DNA of 64,000 nt from Spirosoma oryzae (GCF_003002825.1 NZ_PVTE01000003.1:124001-188000), one strand, 5' to 3'. Positions 7,764 to 17,082 are shown, counted from the first letter of the stretch. Translations and numbers: made by a program. Notes: generated by a model from the letters alone, not told the origin.

Positions 7764-9659
7764 ATGGCACTGAGCGATCAGCGGTCTTTTTACACGCAGG
7801 AAGCCATCCGGCAGCGGCTGCTGCTCCACCTGATTCAGATGTGGGGCGTGCGCGACCTCAACGCGCTCGACACCTTTGTGCGCATGCTGGTCGATACGCT
7901 GGCCAACGAAATTTATAAGGTCAGCAACGAGTTCATCGGCTCGGAGGTGCGGGTGCTGGAACGACTGGCCGATCTGCTCACCCCCGATCTGCTGACCGTA
8001 CCGCGTCCGGCCCACGCCATCATGCAGGCACACCCGGCCGAACCGGTGCTGGAGCTGACCGCCAGCCAGAGTTTCCTGTTTCAGCAACGGTACGCGTCGC
8101 AGTTGATGGGTGAACTCGACAGTGTACGCGATTTATTTTTCGCCCCCGTCGACTCGGTTCGGCTGGTCGACGGACGGGTGGCCTATCTGGCGGCCGGGTC
8201 ACACCTGCACGCCATTCATCCGCAGTTGGGCAAACGGCTGGTGGCGCAGACCCTACCCATGCAGGCGATCCCGCCCCAGACACTCTGGATCGGGCTGGCA
8301 CTAAACCCGGCGATCGAGTCGCTGGACCGCGTCAACTTCGCGTTTAACTGGCCAACGGAGATCGACGCCCAGCCACTGTTTCCGCTGCTCAAGCTCAGTA
8401 ACTGGTACCTCAACGGCGCGCGACTCGCTACCGTGCCGGGCCCGGCCTACGAACACCGGGCGCAACCCATCGCCTACGGTCCGGCGCAGCTACTGACCGA
8501 ATACGACATCAATTACCAGCTGGAAGCCGACATTCGGCAGACCTACCAGTTGCGGTTCATGCACGTGGGGTCCTCCGCCACGGCGCAGCTTGACGACATC
8601 CGGCAGGCGTACCCGGCTGACGTTGCCGATGCCTTCGGTGCGAAAGCCCTGGAGCCGCTCAACGGGGGTGCGCTGGTCTGGCTACGCGTGACCTTTCCAG
8701 CACCGTTCGACGCAAACGTACTCGACAAAATCACCGTCGACCTCAATGCCTTTCCGGTGCTGAACCGCAGGGAAAACCGGATGCTGTATCGCACGACGGC
8801 CAACTTCAACCTGCTACCGCTGCGGACCGGACCGTTCGAAACGCTGCTGATGGTCAAGACCGTAGTCGACAGCAAGGAGCGCGTATTTACCCCCTTCCCG
8901 GCCCACCAGGCCGACCACATCAGCGAGGGCAGCTACGTCACCCGGCGTGGTGGTGTCGAGCGGTTCGACGTACGGAACGCCCGCGAGCAGCTTACCTTTC
9001 TGCTCGAACTGCTGCGCGACGAGTCGGTGGCTTTTGCCGTCTACGGCCAGGACACCATTCGGCTATTACTGACCCAGTTGCAGGAACAGCTCGATCAGCT
9101 ACAGCGCAAGGTACAGACCACCCCGACGCCCCCCATTGCCCTGAATCAGTACGTGCTGTTCAAACCCTACGAAGAAGGCGATACTATGCAGGTCGATTTC
9201 TGGACGACGAACTGCGAACTGGCCAATCGGCTTCCGGCCGGCACCCCACTGCAACCGTTCAACACCGACAGTCTCAACAGCGACAGCATTCGGCTGCTGA
9301 CCGGCACCAATGGCGGGCGCGACCGTCCCTCGGCCATGCACCGGGTGCAGACCTACCGCTACGCCCTGATGAGTCACCAGCGGCTGGTCACGCAGGAAGA
9401 CGTACGGTCCTTTTTTCATTACGAACTGGGGCCCCTGCTCGACTCTGTCCGGATCAGCAAGGGCGTGGCGATCGGGCAAACGCAGAAAGAAGGCCTGATG
9501 CGCACCGTCGACATTACCCTGCACCCGGCCGCCGACAGTACGCTCACCCCCGACGAGTGGAAAGTCGTACTGGAAGGCTTACAGCAAAAGCTGGTGCAGC
9601 GATCCGGACAGGTAACGCCCTACCGGCTGTTTCTGGCTGAACCCACCACCGTTGTTTAA
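7764..9659 (+). CDS. tssF: T6SS baseplate protein TssF
   Basis: TssF is the gp6-like wedge component that pairs with TssG and TssE. The 631-residue product starts MALSDQRSFYTQEAIRQRLL and shows the TssF features: an N-terminal helical segment containing VDTLANEIYKVSNEF, then DLLTPDLLTVPRPAHAI and a long mixed alpha/beta body. The C-terminal region has the baseplate-like segment RYALMSHQRLVTQEDVRSF. ATG 7764 is chosen because family similarity begins there; earlier in-frame codons overlap tssE. It is followed 23 bases later by a secreted protein gene, probably in the same transcript. Confidence 0.88.
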   Translation: MALSDQRSFYTQEAIRQRLLLHLIQMWGVRDLNALDTFVRMLVDTLANEIYKVSNEFIGSEVRVLERLADLLTPDLLTVPRPAHAIMQAHPAEPVLELTASQSFLFQQRYASQLMGELDSVRDLFFAPVDSVRLVDGRVAYLAAGSHLHAIHPQLGKRLVAQTLPMQAIPPQTLWIGLALNPAIESLDRVNFAFNWPTEIDAQPLFPLLKLSNWYLNGARLATVPGPAYEHRAQPIAYGPAQLLTEYDINYQLEADIRQTYQLRFMHVGSSATAQLDDIRQAYPADVADAFGAKALEPLNGGALVWLRVTFPAPFDANVLDKITVDLNAFPVLNRRENRMLYRTTANFNLLPLRTGPFETLLMVKTVVDSKERVFTPFPAHQADHISEGSYVTRRGGVERFDVRNAREQLTFLLELLRDESVAFAVYGQDTIRLLLTQLQEQLDQLQRKVQTTPTPPIALNQYVLFKPYEEGDTMQVDFWTTNCELANRLPAGTPLQPFNTDSLNSDSIRLLTGTNGGRDRPSAMHRVQTYRYALMSHQRLVTQEDVRSFFHYELGPLLDSVRISKGVAIGQTQKEGLMRTVDITLHPAADSTLTPDEWKVVLEGLQQKLVQRSGQVTPYRLFLAEPTTVV

Positions 9660-9682
9660 CCTACTAGCGAAGAATCAAGTAC

Positions 9683-11320
9683 ATGCAGTTACGTCTATGG
9701 TTTTTGGTTGTGTTGCTGCTGTCGTCGGCCAGGCCCCTGGTTGCGCAGGATTCGCTCGCCTTCTCCGCCAATCCGCTCGTCCTGACCCAGCCCAGTACGA
9801 TCAGCGCGTCGGACATGGCCCGGTGGCGGCTCAGTGGCTACGTGGGCTATACCATTAACCCTCAGCCCGATTACAGAGAGCTATACCTGACGCGGGGGAT
9901 GCACGCCAGTCTGGCAGCCGACTATTTCTTCAATCGTAACCTGGGCCTGGGCCTGCTGCTTGGCTACCAGAATCTGGCGGTAAGCGACGCCTACCGCAAC
10001 GACCCGTCGATTCCGGTGGCACCCGTCATTCCCCGCGTTTTCCCCCTGACGTCGCTCCACAGCTTTATGCTGGCGGTCGGACCGGCGCTGTCGTTTCCGC
10101 TGGGTAGCCGGCTGTCGTTCAACGTCGAACTGCGGGGCGGCCTCTTCTACAACGATGCCCCCGTGCTGGGTTCGTATTCGCTGGGGGGCGGACAGGATGA
10201 ATCGCTGACCGGCCGGGTCGAGACGTACATCTCATCGAACGATCAGCGCGGCCGCTGGGGTGCTCTTGCTTTTGCGGGCTTGCAGTACCAGATAACCCCA
10301 CAGGTTAGCATGGGCGTGGCGGCCAACAGTTCCCTTAGTTCGTTCGGCTACAATCAGATCGGGCAGAGCGGTTACTTCAATCAGTACCGCGTGTCGCTCA
10401 ACACGTTCGGGGTACAGGCATCCGTCGCCTACCGGTTCTCACCCGTGCGTCGGCAGGCCAAAACCGTTCAGCCCCCCGTCGTACCGATGCCAGTCTGTTA
10501 CGCACCCATCCTCGACGTTACCCAGCCCAGTCTGTACGAAGTGGGCGCGGGGAGCCGGCCTTTGTTCCGCTGGCGCAGCGGATCGCCGGTATACACGGAG
10601 GGCGAGCAGTACGTGTTTCGGCTGTACACGCTGCCGGGCAATAAGCTGATCTACGAAAAGATGACGAAAGACATGCAGGTAGCCTGGCCCGCGCAGGTTA
10701 TTCTACCCGACAGCAGCAGCTATTTTTATTACTCGCTGTTTACGAGCCGCACCGACGAACTGGAGCGGACTTGCCGCAGCGAGCCGGTGGTCGGCACGAA
10801 AGGTTTTTACCTGCGCACGGCAGCCGACAGGAAGCCAGCAGCCCCGCGCGAAACCGTCATCGAATACAGTCGGAAGCTTTACGAACTGCACAGCATGCCC
10901 ATCGCCAAACCCGATTCACAAGCGGTTGCCAAAGTGGCTAAACCGCTGCCAGCGCCCCGCCGTCGGGGTGCCCCGGCAGCGCGTCCGGTACCGGTGCCTG
11001 TCCCCGACTCCATCCGACTGGGGATTCGCATCGTGCCAACGCTGGTCTACGAAGGAGTATCACAGCAGGCCGACTTTACCTGGCCCGATAGCCTGGCGAC
11101 GCCCGCCGAACCGACAGTGTATCAGTACGTTGTCGGCCGAACAAACAGCCGCACAAGTCCGACCCAGATTCGCTACCTGATCGTTGAACCCGACGGTTGT
11201 ACGTCATTTATCAGCGAAGCCACGAAAAACCGCTACCTACAGTACCACACCACAACCGATGAATCGACTCCCCCCACAACGGAACCACCCGCGACGACAC
11301 CGACGGATAAGGGGAAATAG
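9683..11320 (+). CDS. Secreted beta-barrel-like protein in the T6SS locus
   Basis: 545 residues with a signal peptide (MQLRLWFLVVLLLSSARPLV, probable cut after VAQ). Residues about 35-255 alternate amphipathic strands and Gly/Asn turns (YTINPQPDYRELYLTRGM, LGLGLLLGYQNL, ASVAYRFSP), as in an outer-membrane beta-barrel. After a Pro-rich linker, two probable beta-sandwich segments follow (about 270-375 and 435-520), and a Thr/Pro-rich tail ends the protein. I do not recognise the family. Because T6SSiii lacks TssJ/L/M, an outer-membrane protein inside the operon could be part of the envelope complex. That is inference from location. Confidence 0.75.
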   Translation: MQLRLWFLVVLLLSSARPLVAQDSLAFSANPLVLTQPSTISASDMARWRLSGYVGYTINPQPDYRELYLTRGMHASLAADYFFNRNLGLGLLLGYQNLAVSDAYRNDPSIPVAPVIPRVFPLTSLHSFMLAVGPALSFPLGSRLSFNVELRGGLFYNDAPVLGSYSLGGGQDESLTGRVETYISSNDQRGRWGALAFAGLQYQITPQVSMGVAANSSLSSFGYNQIGQSGYFNQYRVSLNTFGVQASVAYRFSPVRRQAKTVQPPVVPMPVCYAPILDVTQPSLYEVGAGSRPLFRWRSGSPVYTEGEQYVFRLYTLPGNKLIYEKMTKDMQVAWPAQVILPDSSSYFYYSLFTSRTDELERTCRSEPVVGTKGFYLRTAADRKPAAPRETVIEYSRKLYELHSMPIAKPDSQAVAKVAKPLPAPRRRGAPAARPVPVPVPDSIRLGIRIVPTLVYEGVSQQADFTWPDSLATPAEPTVYQYVVGRTNSRTSPTQIRYLIVEPDGCTSFISEATKNRYLQYHTTTDESTPPTTEPPATTPTDKGK

Positions 11321-11322
11321 CT

Positions 11323-11388
11323 TACCCCCCGCCCCCTGAAGGGGGAGAAGTTTGCGCGCTAATCTCCCCCTTCAGGGGGCGGGGGGTA
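11323..11388. repeat. Palindromic GC-rich intergenic repeat, copy 1
   Basis: Near-perfect inverted repeat between the convergent genes at 9683-11320 and tssG. The arms start TACCCCCCGCCCCCTGAAGG and return as the complement, with a loop of about 14 bases. A close copy lies at 13003-13072 and a related one at 45525-45590. It could act as a bidirectional transcription stop here, but recurrence elsewhere shows it is a dispersed REP-like element. Confidence 0.8.
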
Positions 11389-11404
11389 GACGTAGCGGGA
11401 TAGA

Positions 11405-11450
11405 ATAGAGCCTCCTACGGGGTTCGAACTTGCGACCTATACTTCTGGGG
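11405..11450 (-). other. tRNA 3'-end-like relic
   Basis: On the minus strand this reads GGTCGCAAGTTCGAACCCCG, which resembles a tRNA T-arm with its TTCGAAC loop, followed by GTAGGAGGCT. The T stem has mismatches and no matching 5' half, D-arm or anticodon arm fits before tssG begins. It is therefore not an intact tRNA; it may be a relic or an integration scar, or chance. Confidence 0.25.
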
Positions 11451-11470
11451 AACAAACGGGGGATACCGGC

Positions 11471-12403
11471 TTACAAAAACGAATTGAAGCCCAGGTACGA
11501 TACGGCCGGGCGGGGAGTATCGGGTGCCGGGGGGACGGTCTCCACCGAGATCATCACTTCGGTCGACACCGGCAGAAAATAACCGACAAGGTCATGCAGC
11601 AACGAACGCGTTTTGGTATGGGGCAGAAAGTCAGCAACACGGTCGTCGGGCACGGGCCCCACGACGAGGTGAATCTCACGGCTGTCTTCAAAGCGGTCGC
11701 CCAGCACCGTGTCGATACCCAGCCGACTGTTCGACAGCGTCGGCAGGCCGTCGACGCGGGTCGACTGATGCCGGTGCGCGCCAACCGTCAGCCGAACGGG
11801 GACGTCGAGAAAGAGGTGCAGAAACCGGCCGAACCAGTCGAGGTTACTGCGCAGCTGGTGCAGCCACGGCAGAATCTGCAAAAAAATACCGGCCTGCGTC
11901 GGGGTCATGTCGTTCAGAATCGGCCAGTGTTCGGCAACCTGATCGATAACGGCGGTCGCGCCACTCAGGTGGTCGACGGCATTGTCGTAGTGTACCGAAA
12001 GCGTACGGAGGTAATTCAGTTCGGCATCGAAGGGCAGAAAAAACAGGCGGGACTGCCGCTCCTGCTCCCGGTCGTGGCGGAGGTCGTCGAGAATTTTGTC
12101 GGCATTGGCCGCATTAACGGGGTCTTTCGGGCGAAAAAACAGGTAATGCGGCAGCATGTCGAACAAACCTTCGCGGGGCGTGTCGATGCGTTTGTAAATA
12201 GAGGTCGAGCCGGCGAGCAACCAGTCGCTGACGTCCTCGATGTCTTTGGAATAAGCCCGGCTGTACAGCCCGGTCGGGTTAATCACGATGCACTCAGGCG
12301 TCACCTGCTGATCGGCCAGCGAAGCCGCCAGCACTTCGGCTTTGAAGTCGACATCGAGCAGATCGAGGAAGTAAGGCGAGGAAACGGGCGCAGACTGATG
12401 CAT
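11471..12403 (-). CDS. tssG: T6SS baseplate protein TssG
   Basis: TssG joins TssF and TssE in the baseplate wedge. The 310-residue protein has GLYSRAYSKDIEDV near the front, a central helical part with a conserved-looking Trp-rich stretch (ILPWLHQLRSNLDWFGRFLH), and the diagnostic segment SRLGIDTVLGDRFEDS, typical of TssG. It is encoded on the strand opposite to its partners. The frame extends to a GTG at 12427, but ATG 12403 (MHQSAPVSSPYFLDLL) is preferred. Only 66 bases separate it from the divergent tssO start. I rate it a divergent T6SSiii TssG. Confidence 0.75.
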   Translation of the reverse strand: MHQSAPVSSPYFLDLLDVDFKAEVLAASLADQQVTPECIVINPTGLYSRAYSKDIEDVSDWLLAGSTSIYKRIDTPREGLFDMLPHYLFFRPKDPVNAANADKILDDLRHDREQERQSRLFFLPFDAELNYLRTLSVHYDNAVDHLSGATAVIDQVAEHWPILNDMTPTQAGIFLQILPWLHQLRSNLDWFGRFLHLFLDVPVRLTVGAHRHQSTRVDGLPTLSNSRLGIDTVLGDRFEDSREIHLVVGPVPDDRVADFLPHTKTRSLLHDLVGYFLPVSTEVMISVETVPPAPDTPRPAVSYLGFNSFL

Positions 12404-12469
12404 GCAAAGAGGAAGGCGTATTGCCACAACAAGGTAAGTAGTTTCTGACAGAAGCGCAGCGGGAATTGA

Positions 12470-12958
12470 ATGAAATCATTGAATCATAAAGAGATCAGCC
12501 GGGCGTTCAACCGGTTTCTGGTCTGGTTTGCGGGATTACTGGTACTGACGACCGCCTGTGTTTACTCGTGTCAGCGCACGAGTGAGCAGCAGGCCACCCA
12601 GTTGATCCGCCAGAAAGAAGCGTTTGATCGCTATTACATCATCGACGCCACCCTGTCGGATCGGGTCGACTCGCTGTACACGTACATGAGTATGCTCAAC
12701 ACCAGTCAGATTCGGAACGACCGGCAGATGCAACGGCTGATTACCAAGAAGAAAGAAGAGTTTATCCGACAGGTCAACCAGGAACAGCAAACGCAGAAAT
12801 ACTTCACCGTATACAACCGGCTGCTGGGCCACATCAACGAAATGCTCCTGGTGAAAGACTCCCTCAACCGGGCCATTTTACAGGAAAGCGACATGCGTGA
12901 AGACTTGAAAAACTGCCTCGACCGGGCCGTCGAACAGCACCGGCAACGGAAGCGGTAG
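12470..12958 (+). CDS. tssO: T6SSiii membrane protein TssO
   Basis: Small single-span membrane protein (162 residues) of the Bacteroidota T6SS. It begins MKSLNHKEISRAFNRFLVWF, a pattern typical of TssO, with the membrane helix at about residues 14-33, a short Cys-containing turn, and then a periplasmic coiled-coil-like region rich in Gln, Arg and Glu (QLIRQKEAFDRYYII, LITKKKEEFIRQVNQEQQTQ). T6SSiii systems use TssN, TssO, TssP, TssQ and TssR in place of the TssJLM complex. It starts a rightward set that continues through tssR and clpV, interrupted only by repeat copy 2. Confidence 0.7.
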   Translation: MKSLNHKEISRAFNRFLVWFAGLLVLTTACVYSCQRTSEQQATQLIRQKEAFDRYYIIDATLSDRVDSLYTYMSMLNTSQIRNDRQMQRLITKKKEEFIRQVNQEQQTQKYFTVYNRLLGHINEMLLVKDSLNRAILQESDMREDLKNCLDRAVEQHRQRKR

Positions 12959-13002
12959 ACACCCTTGGGGGCTCTAAAAGCGGCTATGCTATAGCTCTTT
13001 TT

Positions 13003-13072
13003 TACCCCCCGCCCCCCTGAAGGGGGAGATGCTCATTCGCAGAACACTCCCCCTTCAGGGGGGCGGGGGGTA
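13003..13072. repeat. Palindromic GC-rich intergenic repeat, copy 2
   Basis: This is the same element as at 11323-11388, with arms TACCCCCCGCCCCCCTGAAG and the complement around a loop of about 17 bases. It lies between tssO and the next membrane protein gene, inside what otherwise looks like one operon. It could attenuate transcription there, but its main character is that of a dispersed repeat. Confidence 0.8.
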
Positions 13073-13151
13073 TGGTCGACCAGCACTCAACAATCCTACT
13101 CGATGCTTCGGGAACGGGGTAGACCATCGACGAACTGTTCAGAAATTACAT

Positions 13152-13700
13152 ATGGATACTTTTTTTCGACTGACCATGCGCGAACGGCGGCTACAGTTTC
13201 TGTACCTGCTGGCAGCGATCGGCATACTAACATTGCTGACAAGCTGGATCGTCTTCCGCAACCAGAATTATTCGAGTGACGAAGCCGATTACCTGTCCGA
13301 ACAGATTCGGGGGAAGGAACAGATGTTGAAAAAACAGCTGGCAAACCTGCCCCTGCTCGACTCGGCCTACCGGTCGATCGTCGCCTACCGGCCGGAGGTG
13401 AACGCCATCTTCGTGGAAGTCGACATCGAAGAACACCTGAACGAAATCCGGCGGCTGTCGGCTCCGCAGGCCGATGGTACCCGCTTCCGGGCGTTCGCGC
13501 AGATTGCGGACTTCTACAAAATGATGTACGTCGACAAAAAGGTGGTCTGGAGCAAGCAGTCGAACATCGGCTTGTTCCAGAAACAACTCGACGACTGTGG
13601 CGTCGGCATGTTTCCGGGCGTCGCCACGCCGGGTGCGGCTGCACCGGGCGTAGCGACATCCGGTGCAGCGGTAGCGCCATCCACACCCCGACTTCGTTAA
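13152..13700 (+). CDS. T6SS-associated single-span membrane protein, TssP/TssO-like
   Basis: 182-residue protein with a short basic cytoplasmic N terminus (TMRERRLQFLYLLAAIGILT), one membrane helix at about 14-35, a coiled-coil-like periplasmic part (EADYLSEQIRGKEQMLKKQL), and a C-terminal Ala/Pro/Gly-rich tail with repeated PGVA/GAA units. Size, topology and its place between tssO and tssR fit a T6SSiii envelope component such as TssP; a second TssO-like protein is the other option. ATG 13152 is chosen because the frame before it runs through repeat DNA. The PKD gene follows after 5 bases, so co-translation is likely. Confidence 0.6.
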   Translation: MDTFFRLTMRERRLQFLYLLAAIGILTLLTSWIVFRNQNYSSDEADYLSEQIRGKEQMLKKQLANLPLLDSAYRSIVAYRPEVNAIFVEVDIEEHLNEIRRLSAPQADGTRFRAFAQIADFYKMMYVDKKVVWSKQSNIGLFQKQLDDCGVGMFPGVATPGAAAPGVATSGAAVAPSTPRLR

Positions 13701-13705
13701 GCGCC

Positions 13706-14593
13706 ATGAACAGCAAGATGACCTTGTCGGCGCGGGCGTTTCTACTGGCACTGGTGGCCCTGGCGGGACTCTATGCCTACACGGCCGACCCGGCCATTCA
13801 GGCTAGTATCTACCCGCTTCAGCAGGTGGTGGGGCAGCCTATTCGCTACACCGACAGTACCGCGCAGGCCGACGACTGGCACTGGGAGTTCGGCAACGGC
13901 CAGGATACCCACCGGGAGAAAGGGCTGTTTACCTATTACAAACCCGGCACGTACCTGATCCGCCTGACCGTCAACGAAACCAGCACCAAAACCTTCACGG
14001 TCGTCATCAAGCCCAAACCCGTTGCCGACGACGAAAACGCAGTCGTACGCATCCAGGGACCCACGTCGGGCTACGAAGACGAGAAACTTGTGTTTACCGC
14101 CGTCGGTGGGCAGGCCAGTCAGTATACGTGGCGGTTCGGGTCCAGCGGGCAGGTCGATTCGCGCGAGCAGACAGCTATCTACAGCTATCCCCGCGAAGAC
14201 AATTACGGTCGCCCCAAGCGCTACACGGTCGAGCTGCTGACCGATGTAACCAAGTACCCGATTCGTCAGCAGGTGACCATCTACCGGGGCTACAACAAAT
14301 TCGACCCGCCGGTCGACTCGCTCGATTTCGTCAGTGACGACATCCGGCGGCAGTTGCAGCTAATCGCTGACGGCAGGCCGTTCAACACCCATTACGACTA
14401 CCTGCTGCGCAAGTACCTCTGCAACCGCAACAATGCGCTCGTGCGCACCAACGGCACGAAAGCCAATGACTTTTACTCGTACTGCATGGGCCTGCAGTTC
14501 GACCGGGGCGTTAAAGTCGACGCCGTATCGGTCGTGTCAGACACGGTGTCGTCCTGCATCGTTCGACTCGACGTTACCCAGCACAAACCATGA
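13706..14593 (+). CDS. PKD-domain membrane protein of the T6SS locus (TssP/TssQ candidate)
   Basis: 295 residues with an N-terminal membrane anchor or uncleaved signal (RAFLLALVALAGLYAYTA). Two PKD-like beta sandwiches follow: about 32-105 with DDWHWEFGNGQ and YYKPGTYLIRLTV, and about 112-200 with QYTWRFGSSGQ and YTVELLTDV. A C-terminal region with Cys residues (RKYLCNRNN, FYSYCMGL, SSCIVRLDV) follows. PKD folds usually mediate protein contacts outside the cytoplasm, so a periplasmic scaffold is likely. It overlaps tssR by 4 bases (ATGA), strong evidence for coupling. Whether it equals TssP or TssQ cannot be settled by eye; it has no lipobox. Confidence 0.65.
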   Translation: MNSKMTLSARAFLLALVALAGLYAYTADPAIQASIYPLQQVVGQPIRYTDSTAQADDWHWEFGNGQDTHREKGLFTYYKPGTYLIRLTVNETSTKTFTVVIKPKPVADDENAVVRIQGPTSGYEDEKLVFTAVGGQASQYTWRFGSSGQVDSREQTAIYSYPREDNYGRPKRYTVELLTDVTKYPIRQQVTIYRGYNKFDPPVDSLDFVSDDIRRQLQLIADGRPFNTHYDYLLRKYLCNRNNALVRTNGTKANDFYSYCMGLQFDRGVKVDAVSVVSDTVSSCIVRLDVTQHKP

Positions 14594-17064
14594 GTTCGTT
14601 TCTTTTTCACCGTGCGCGTTTTCTGTTCCGGCTGCTTCTCGTAGCGGGCGGATTGGGCATAGCCGGACACGCATGGGCGCAATTGCCGTTTCTGTTTCCG
14701 CGCGTGGCCCAGCAACCCGACAACCTGGTTCCGGTAGCCGTAAGTGGTGCTGCAAAAGCGAAAATTACCGTCACCAAAGAAGGCGTCGGCGGTGCATTTC
14801 CGCCACCCGGTGGCGTACCCTGGGTCGTGTTCTCGGACCGGAATAACAACAATACCTACCGCAGCACCAACGCCACTACCCCCTTTCGTAAGGCGAATTT
14901 CATGGACGCCTTCTACGTGCTGAAGGAGCGGAATGGCTACCTGAAACTGATCAAGTACGACCCGGCCCTGCCTATCGGCAACAAGTTTTCCAGCCGGGCC
15001 ATCACCAACCGGAAGGCAGTGGTTTATTACGGCTGGGCACCCAAAGACCGTTTTCTGCTCACTAGCCAGAGCAGCCGGTCAGGCGCGCAGAACCGGCCCC
15101 AGGTCGTCAGTGCCGTGCTGGCCCAGCCCGCGCTGCTGACTAACCCCGACCGCTATTTTTCCAACGACTCGGTCCGGCTTTTTGCCGATCCGGGGCAGCA
15201 GGTGCCCATGAAGGAACGGATGCGGCTCTACGAACTGGCGTACGTCTATAAGCTGTCAGAAACGCGTCGGCAGGCGCTGGTGGGTCGGGCCTCCTGGTTT
15301 CCGACCGACAGCATCAAACAGGTGCTGATGGGCTGGATGCCGGTCGAGCTGGTGCAGCCCATCGGACAACGCCTGTTCCTCGAAGCCGACACGGTCCGCT
15401 ACCCAACCGAATCGGTGCCGATGTTCCGGTCGCTGGCCACGGCGCTGCGCCGGGAAACGGACTCACTGGTCGTGAATCGCTTCTTCCCGGCCGTATCGTG
15501 GAACCGGCAGGGACCTAAACATCCAGTCCTGAGTCAGCTTAGTCCGCGTGGTAGTGTGCCGCTGGTGCTGACCGATGCGCAAACTCCGCTGGTCGAACGG
15601 CGACGAATTCCGGTGCTGAACGTGTTGGGTAAACCCATCGCGCAGCAGACGCTCGACGAGGTAGCCGAACGCAGCAACCGCTACAACCTGATCTATGTTG
15701 TCGAAGGCAGCTCGGCCATGCAGCCGTACTGGGGGGAGCTGCTCAACACCATTCAGTTTACGATTACCCAGCTGGCGCAGGACACCACACAGGCCGTCGA
15801 TCTTCGGGTGGGTGCGGTGGTGTACGATGGCTACAAGCGGCAGGATATGGGCAGTGGCGACAGTCGAACCATGATCGCGCGGGGGTCCGTCGATCCGACG
15901 CCACTGACGACCAACTCGACCTACCTGCTCAACGAGTTGCGGAAAGCCACCCCGCCCTACAATCCCCGGGCGACGAACGAAGCGAAGGGCGTCCGGTTGG
16001 GGGTAATCCAGGCGCTGACCATGTTTGCCGACTATCCCGGCGAAAACAACATCCTGATTCTGGTCGGCATCAACGGTGACGTCCAATCGATCAGCAGTGG
16101 CACGCAGGTCGTCAATGCCCTGCGGCAGGCCGAGTGCCGACTGCTGTCGTTTCAGGTCTATGCGGCACCGGGCAACATCGCGAACAACTTCGTCGTCCAC
16201 TCGCGCGAGCTGGCCCTGCAAATCGCCGACAAAAGTAGTGCAACCAAGAAGAACCGGCTCGTCCGGCCCGACATGGTGACGCTCACCAACGAGTTCAACC
16301 TGAAGCTGGGCGATCGCAACGTATACCAGCTGGCCTATCCCGACCGCAGCATGGTCCCCGGCTGGGTACTGTTCCCCCGCAAAAACCAGGCGCTCCCCTT
16401 CCGCGAACTGTATGCCGCCACTGACAGCCTGTTCAAGCAGGTAACCGACGAATCGCGGGCTGTCCTGTCGGCGCTGGAAAGCACGATCGGTCAACTCGAA
16501 CCGCTGGGCGAGCGCGTCAACCCGCGCCTGTCGCCGGTGTACGCGTCGGCGGGGGTTGCCCTGCCGACCAACGCAGCCCCGCTGATGCCGCTGGCGGCTT
16601 ACCCTTACCTGACGCGGGCCTACACGCCCGTAGCCATCAAGGGCGGGCCACGCTGGAAATTCACCGCCCTGCTCCCCCTCGACGAGTACGACGGTATCAG
16701 CCGGGCGCTGGAACAACTCAGTGGCGACGACATTGACCCGGCTTCCTTTGCCGACCGGCAGCGGCTGCAACGGCAGTATCGCCGGGTGGTCGAGTCGGTG
16801 GGCCTGCCGACCGATTCGCTGGTGACGCTGGACCAGGTACTCTGGCGGCTGCTCGATTTACCCGTGGCGAATCCGCTGTTCCGGCGCATCCCCGTCAACC
16901 AGGTCAACGACCGCGCCATCCTGTCCGATGCGCTGCTGAATCAGGTGTTGTACCTGCTCCGCGAACGACGCGACTACTTCCGCCGGATTCCCACCTTCCG
17001 CAACAGCCGGTTCATGTCCAACAACCGGACTTACTACTGGATCAGCGAAGACCTCTTTCGATAA
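14590..17064 (+). CDS. tssR: T6SSiii protein TssR
   Basis: 824-residue secreted protein with a signal peptide (MSSFLFHRARFLFRLLLVAG... ending HAWAQ). A middle segment starting at about residue 370 (NRYNLIYVVEGSSAMQPYW) resembles a von Willebrand A domain with an ExSS-type variant of the metal site; the flanks are unrecognised. TssR is a large periplasmic component characteristic of Bacteroidota T6SS. It is translationally coupled to the PKD gene upstream, and clpV starts 18 bases downstream. The name rests on length, signal, vWA-like core and location. Confidence 0.75.
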   Translation: MSSFLFHRARFLFRLLLVAGGLGIAGHAWAQLPFLFPRVAQQPDNLVPVAVSGAAKAKITVTKEGVGGAFPPPGGVPWVVFSDRNNNNTYRSTNATTPFRKANFMDAFYVLKERNGYLKLIKYDPALPIGNKFSSRAITNRKAVVYYGWAPKDRFLLTSQSSRSGAQNRPQVVSAVLAQPALLTNPDRYFSNDSVRLFADPGQQVPMKERMRLYELAYVYKLSETRRQALVGRASWFPTDSIKQVLMGWMPVELVQPIGQRLFLEADTVRYPTESVPMFRSLATALRRETDSLVVNRFFPAVSWNRQGPKHPVLSQLSPRGSVPLVLTDAQTPLVERRRIPVLNVLGKPIAQQTLDEVAERSNRYNLIYVVEGSSAMQPYWGELLNTIQFTITQLAQDTTQAVDLRVGAVVYDGYKRQDMGSGDSRTMIARGSVDPTPLTTNSTYLLNELRKATPPYNPRATNEAKGVRLGVIQALTMFADYPGENNILILVGINGDVQSISSGTQVVNALRQAECRLLSFQVYAAPGNIANNFVVHSRELALQIADKSSATKKNRLVRPDMVTLTNEFNLKLGDRNVYQLAYPDRSMVPGWVLFPRKNQALPFRELYAATDSLFKQVTDESRAVLSALESTIGQLEPLGERVNPRLSPVYASAGVALPTNAAPLMPLAAYPYLTRAYTPVAIKGGPRWKFTALLPLDEYDGISRALEQLSGDDIDPASFADRQRLQRQYRRVVESVGLPTDSLVTLDQVLWRLLDLPVANPLFRRIPVNQVNDRAILSDALLNQVLYLLRERRDYFRRIPTFRNSRFMSNNRTYYWISEDLFR

Positions 17065-17082
17065 CCCTCTCCCCCTACTCCC

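Noticed and set aside
11401-11475. Full tRNA gene on the minus strand
   Set aside because: Only the T-arm-like part fits; there is no acceptor pairing, anticodon arm or D-arm before tssG begins.
15463-16770. Long minus-strand frame (435 codons) inside tssR
   Set aside because: Antisense shadow of tssR, with Arg/Gln/His-rich composition and no recognisable domain.
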